Positions 60,749-64,000 of a stretch of DNA of 64,000 bases are shown here, one piece after another. The DNA comes from Hydrogenophaga sp040372165. Lineage in GTDB: Bacteria; Pseudomonadota; Gammaproteobacteria; Burkholderiales; Burkholderiaceae_C. Position 1 is the first letter of the stretch. Every line of letters begins with the position of its first letter. The stretch lies in the NCBI RefSeq assembly GCF_040372165.1, contig NZ_BAABWG010000003.1, positions 434,001-498,000 of the forward strand. The letters are read 5' to 3'. The position numbers were made by a program, and so were the translations under genes. The notes beneath the pieces are model-generated. The model saw only the letters and a list, made by a program, of their open reading frames with translations, did not search any database and was not told the origin of the DNA.

Positions 60749-60857
60749 GTCATAGTCAGGAAGGCATTCTTCCTGGAGGCGACAGCAGCGTCCCGCAAGC
60801 GACCAGCTGGTGCCGTCTCAGGCGTGAACATGCTGCCCACGAGGAGACGTGTCAACC

Positions 60858-61670
60858 ATGGCCATTGCACACATCAACGGGCTTTCCATCCACCATGAGC
60901 GAAGAGGTTCAGGCCCGCGCCTGTTGCTGATCAGCGGGACCGGAAGCGACTTGCGGCGCAAGCCCGGGGTGTTCGACATGCCGTTTGTTCATCACTTTGA
61001 TTTGCTGTCGTATGACCATCGGGGCATGGGACAGTCTGGCCTGCCGGCCGCAGCCGGCAGCATGGCCGATTTTGCGAAGGATGCAGCAGGCTTGCTCGAT
61101 GCTGTGGGCTGGGACACCTGCAGTGTGGTCGGCATTTCATTTGGTGGCATGGTGGCACAGGAACTGGCCTTGCGACACCCAGCGCGTGTGGAGCGCCTGG
61201 TGCTGGCCTGCACCAGCAGTGGTGGTCAGGGCGGGGCGTCCTTTCCTTTGCATGAGTGGCATGGATTGCCTCTGGAGGCGTATGCGCAGCGCATGCTTCG
61301 CCAGAGCGATCTTCGCCGGGATGATGACTGGGTGGCAGCGCATCCGGCCGCATGGAACGCGCTGATGAAGCAGACGCTCGACGCCTATCAGGTCGGCGCC
61401 GATGAGCCGGGGCGTGAAGAAGGCGCGCGCCAGCAGCTCGAAGCGAGGCGGCAGCACAATACCTATGAACGTTTGCCGCAGCTCGGCATGCCAGTGCTGA
61501 TTGCAGGGGGACAGTTCGATGGCATTGCGCCGCCACCACGGCTGGAAGCACTGCACGCCCGGATTCCGGATTCGACGCTGCGCATGTACGAGGGCGGACA
61601 CTTGTTCTTCTACCAGGACAGGCAGGCGTTTCCGGACATGATCGATTTTCTGCAGGCTGTAAGGGAGTGA
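60858..61670 (+). CDS. Alpha/beta-fold hydrolase
   Basis: A 270-aa hydrolase. The ATG at 60858 is preferred to the GTG at 60849, which is too close to the AGGAG site. The nucleophile elbow is GISFGGM, the oxyanion region LISGTGSDL, the catalytic acid Asp in AGGQFDGIAPP and the His in YEGGHLFFYQD. These place it in the epoxide hydrolase/PcaD-like group. It is in the same direction as the flanking genes but has 109 bp of leader. The substrate is unknown. Confidence 0.88.
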   Translation: MAIAHINGLSIHHERRGSGPRLLLISGTGSDLRRKPGVFDMPFVHHFDLLSYDHRGMGQSGLPAAAGSMADFAKDAAGLLDAVGWDTCSVVGISFGGMVAQELALRHPARVERLVLACTSSGGQGGASFPLHEWHGLPLEAYAQRMLRQSDLRRDDDWVAAHPAAWNALMKQTLDAYQVGADEPGREEGARQQLEARRQHNTYERLPQLGMPVLIAGGQFDGIAPPPRLEALHARIPDSTLRMYEGGHLFFYQDRQAFPDMIDFLQAVRE

Positions 61671-61694
61671 GGCCGCTTGCTTGGTTCAGAACGA

Positions 61695-62291
61695 ATGGCA
61701 CAACATGACGGTCGGCCAGCGTTGCTGACAACACAGCGGGTTCGCCTGCGGCAGTGGCGCCAGGCGGACAGGCCACTGTTTGCAGCGATGAACGCGGATG
61801 CGGAGGTCATGGCCCATTTCCCTGCACCACTCACGCGTGCGGAGAGCGATACCCTGGTGGATCGGTGCGCCGCAGAAATCGAGGCGCAGGGCTGGGGGTT
61901 CTGGGCGGCCGAACACGCCGATTCTGGTGTGTTCATGGGCATGGTGGGCCTGCATGCCGTGCACGCATCGCTGCCGTTTGCGCCCTGCGTGGAAGTGGGC
62001 TGGCGCCTGGCCCGACCCTGGTGGGGGCAGGGACTGGCGACCGAAGCGGCCAGTGCGGCGCTGACCTGGGGTTTCGATGCACTGGGTTTGCCGGAAGTGG
62101 TGGCCTTCACGGCGCAGTCCAATCAGCGTTCCCGCGGGGTGATGCTTCGGCTGGGTATGCAGGCAGCAGGGACGTTTGAGCATCCGCTGCTGCCGGCAGA
62201 CAGCCGCTTGCGAGAGCATGTGCTGTTTCGCTTGCCGGCTGCTGCGTGGCGGGAGAGGGCGGAAACCACGCCCCACCCACGCAAAGCTTAG
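61695..62291 (+). CDS. GNAT-family N-acetyltransferase (RimJ/RimL-like)
   Basis: A 198-aa acetyltransferase. The ATG at 61695 is preferred over the upstream TTG at 61677. Family marks are TTQRVRLRQWRQADRPLF, GWRLARPWWGQGLATEAA (acetyl-CoA loop) and SNQRSRGVMLRLGMQAAGTF. RimJ/RimL-type enzymes acetylate ribosomal-protein N termini or small amines. Its last bases overlap those of the convergent symporter gene by four bases. Confidence 0.88.
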   Translation: MAQHDGRPALLTTQRVRLRQWRQADRPLFAAMNADAEVMAHFPAPLTRAESDTLVDRCAAEIEAQGWGFWAAEHADSGVFMGMVGLHAVHASLPFAPCVEVGWRLARPWWGQGLATEAASAALTWGFDALGLPEVVAFTAQSNQRSRGVMLRLGMQAAGTFEHPLLPADSRLREHVLFRLPAAAWRERAETTPHPRKA

Positions 62292-63649
62292 CTTCGATCC
62301 ATCAGGCGCTGGTGTGAGGCCCGCGTGATCGGGTAGCGCCACAGCAGCGGCAGAGCCAGGCAGAAGCACAGCACAGGTAGAACTGAGGCATTCCAGCGGA
62401 TGCCTTCAAGGGCGTGCTCTGTCTGGGCGGTGTTGGCCACGTAGCCGGTGCCCGCGAGCACCCAGGGAACGATGGCGGTGCCGATGGTGCGGGCGATCTT
62501 GTCAATGAGCCCGTACACGCCGAAATAAATGCCCGTGATGTTGCTCTTGTCGCGGATGTTGCCGTGGTCCACTGCGTCCGGCACCATGGCGTAGGGGGCG
62601 ATCCAGTGAGCCCCCATGCCAATGCCGAACAGGACCAGGACGGCATACAGGCGCAGCGTGGCGCCTTCGGTGGTGCCGTAGAGCAGCATCAGGCCCGCCG
62701 CACTGCAGCACAGGCCGACAACATAGGCCAGGTTTTTCTCCCAGCGCTGCACGACGATCTTCCAGATGGGCAAGGAGATGGCCACCACGAGCAACATGAT
62801 GCCGAGGTAGCGCGGCATGTCGGCTTTGGTGCCTTGCATCTGGTAGACGACGAAATAGGCCAGCGCGGTCTGGACCAGGGTCAGGCCCAGTCGCACCAGA
62901 CCCGCGCCAAAGCTGAGCAGCAGAAACGGGCGGTTGCGCGCGACAAGGCGCATGCTTTGCAGAACAGGTGTGTCGGCAGCGCTCTCGCGGTCGGCCGTTT
63001 TGCTCTCGGGCGTGTCTTTTGGTCGCTCGCGAATGCGCCATGCCACCACGCCGATGGACAGCCCAGCCACCAGGCCCGCCAGACTGCCGGCCACAATGAA
63101 GCCGGTGCGCTCGTCGGTGAACTGTGCAGCCACCTTAGGCAGCAGCACACTGCCCAGCACATAGCCCACCAATGCGCCTGCAGAGGAGTAGCTCACCAGC
63201 CGGGTTCGCTCGTCGTAGTCGCTTGTGAGTTCGGCCGACAGCGCGGTGTAGGGCAGTTGCACCACGGTGAGCATGGTGTCGTAGAGCGCGTAACTGAGCA
63301 TGATCCAGACAAAAGCCCAGAGCGGACTCATGCCGGCGGGCATCCACCAGATGGCCGCGGCCGCCAGCGCCAGAGGCACGGCACCGTAGATGAGGTAGAC
63401 GCGTCTGCGCCCATGGCGCGATTGCGTGCGGTCTGCGAGCCAGCCAAAAAGTGGGTCGTTGATGGTGTCCCAGATCTTGCCCACCAGCAGCGCAGCGCCG
63501 GCAATGGCCGGTGGCACCAGCGCCACATCGGTGTAGAAGATCATGAGGAAAAAGCTCATGCCTGCCACGAGGAACTGAAGGCCGATGTTGCCGGCACCGT
63601 ATGAAATGCGGGTGCCAACACTCAGGGATTCAGAGGAATGCTGTGTCAC
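62288..63649 (-). CDS. MFS/GPH-family (glycoside-pentoside-hexuronide) cation symporter
   Basis: A 453-aa inner-membrane symporter with 12 hydrophobic helices. The N terminus has ISYGAGNIGLQFLVAG and the GPH signature is around IWDTINDPLFGWLADRTQSR. The start codon is a GTG at 63649. Such proteins take up sugars, glycosides or related compounds with H+ or Na+. No sugar-catabolism gene is adjacent, so the substrate is not inferable. Its stop overlaps the GNAT stop. Confidence 0.9.
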   Translation of the reverse strand: MTQHSSESLSVGTRISYGAGNIGLQFLVAGMSFFLMIFYTDVALVPPAIAGAALLVGKIWDTINDPLFGWLADRTQSRHGRRRVYLIYGAVPLALAAAAIWWMPAGMSPLWAFVWIMLSYALYDTMLTVVQLPYTALSAELTSDYDERTRLVSYSSAGALVGYVLGSVLLPKVAAQFTDERTGFIVAGSLAGLVAGLSIGVVAWRIRERPKDTPESKTADRESAADTPVLQSMRLVARNRPFLLLSFGAGLVRLGLTLVQTALAYFVVYQMQGTKADMPRYLGIMLLVVAISLPIWKIVVQRWEKNLAYVVGLCCSAAGLMLLYGTTEGATLRLYAVLVLFGIGMGAHWIAPYAMVPDAVDHGNIRDKSNITGIYFGVYGLIDKIARTIGTAIVPWVLAGTGYVANTAQTEHALEGIRWNASVLPVLCFCLALPLLWRYPITRASHQRLMDRS

Positions 63650-63734
63650 GGATGGAGTCAGTCGTTAGAGGAAGAAGGGAAAGAGGAAAAAGAGGCCCGG
63701 CACGACTGGCGCACCGGACCCGAGGGGAAGAGAC

Positions 63735-64000
63735 TCAGGTCAGGACAGTGCGCAGTACGGTGGTCTGATCCTGATGGTGGGTGTTGTTGCTGCTACCACT
63801 GCTATTCCTGCTGCTGCTGTTTTCATTGTCATGAACGACAGGCGAGAGCATCATGCGCACCTCGCGGCGCAACATCTTGTTAAGGAAGCTGCGCGGGATT
63901 TCCGGCACGACTTCGATGTCGTCCGGCACGGCAGATGGCTCAAGTGTGTCGCGCAACTGCTGCATGAGTGCCTGAGCCACTGCCGGAGCGTCTTTCATTT
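63735..64000 (-). CDS. Acyl-CoA synthetase (AMP-binding), C-terminal fragment
   Basis: The C-terminal end of an AMP-forming acyl-CoA synthetase; its N terminus lies beyond the window edge. The visible part has the end of the C-terminal domain: PDDIEVVPEIPRSFLNKMLR, with the catalytic Lys equivalent in NKMLRRE. After this the protein continues for about 35 residues with a Ser/Asn-rich tail (HDNENSSSRNSSGSSNN), which is unusual for the family. The DNA here is repetitive. A frameshift could also explain the tail. Confidence 0.75.
   Translation of the reverse strand, partial: MKDAPAVAQALMQQLRDTLEPSAVPDDIEVVPEIPRSFLNKMLRREVRMMLSPVVHDNENSSSRNSSGSSNNTHHQDQTTVLRTVLT

Overview
The window is 64 kb of GC-rich, gene-dense bacterial chromosome. 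Gene content points to a betaproteobacterium of the order Burkholderiales, most likely Comamonadaceae (Hydrogenophaga-like). The grounds are GTP-type PEP carboxykinase, a split methionine synthase, tandem DadA-type dehydrogenases with an ArgP-like LysR regulator, a PHA-granule phasin, a NosR/ApbE pair, and many LysR regulators next to single enzymes. This placement is inference from gene content, not from a marker gene. No rRNA, tRNA, CRISPR array, insertion sequence or phage integrase was recognised.

Layout. 0-5.6 kb: a LuxR-type response regulator coupled to a hybrid kinase, then a secreted COG4315-type protein with an ECF sigma factor/anti-sigma pair, then an SDR. 5.6-12.9 kb: a ModA-like binding protein without signal peptide and a 79-aa beta protein; a Rieske oxygenase divergent from a LysR gene; a membrane-bound AraC regulator divergent from a secreted hydrolase, with a 24-bp perfect palindrome between them; two proteins of unknown function. 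13-20.6 kb: flavin reductase and DMT exporter, a hydrolase, an M14 peptidase, and two tandem DadA paralogues with a divergent ArgP-like regulator. 20.6-28.3 kb: two fasciclin proteins, a TetR gene with a probable operator, small stress/housekeeping proteins, UspA, a phosphoesterase and a LysR gene. 28.4-36 kb: pckG, small membrane proteins, an HD-domain protein, an SDR and a TM-helix channel protein, separated by clear intrinsic terminators. 36-44 kb: a tandem AAA ATPase, DUF486, RecQ with an overlapping rhodanese gene, the N-terminal module of MetH, and an HD hydrolase. 44-52 kb: phasin, NosR-like and NosX/ApbE-like proteins, TerC, an unknown protein, an SRPBCC protein and a gamma-glutamylcyclotransferase-like protein.

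52.07-58.86 kb holds the most unusual content: three tightly packed genes (1192, 683 and 384 aa; 5-bp gap, then a 4-bp stop/start overlap) with no family I can name. The first protein is large, soluble, multidomain, with a Ser/Thr/Asn-rich alternating segment. The second has long hydrophobic stretches like a membrane-inserting protein. The third is mostly helical. They are followed by ordinary genes (isoprenylcysteine methyltransferase family, two GNATs, an NAD-binding SDR, a hydrolase, a GPH symporter) and the C-terminal end of an acyl-CoA synthetase cut by the window edge.

Regulatory structure that can be read directly includes seven hairpin terminators or hairpin-like convergent-gene signals, several perfect inverted repeats in divergent promoters, and start codons settled by ribosome binding sites (GTG at 24329, TTG at 30839).
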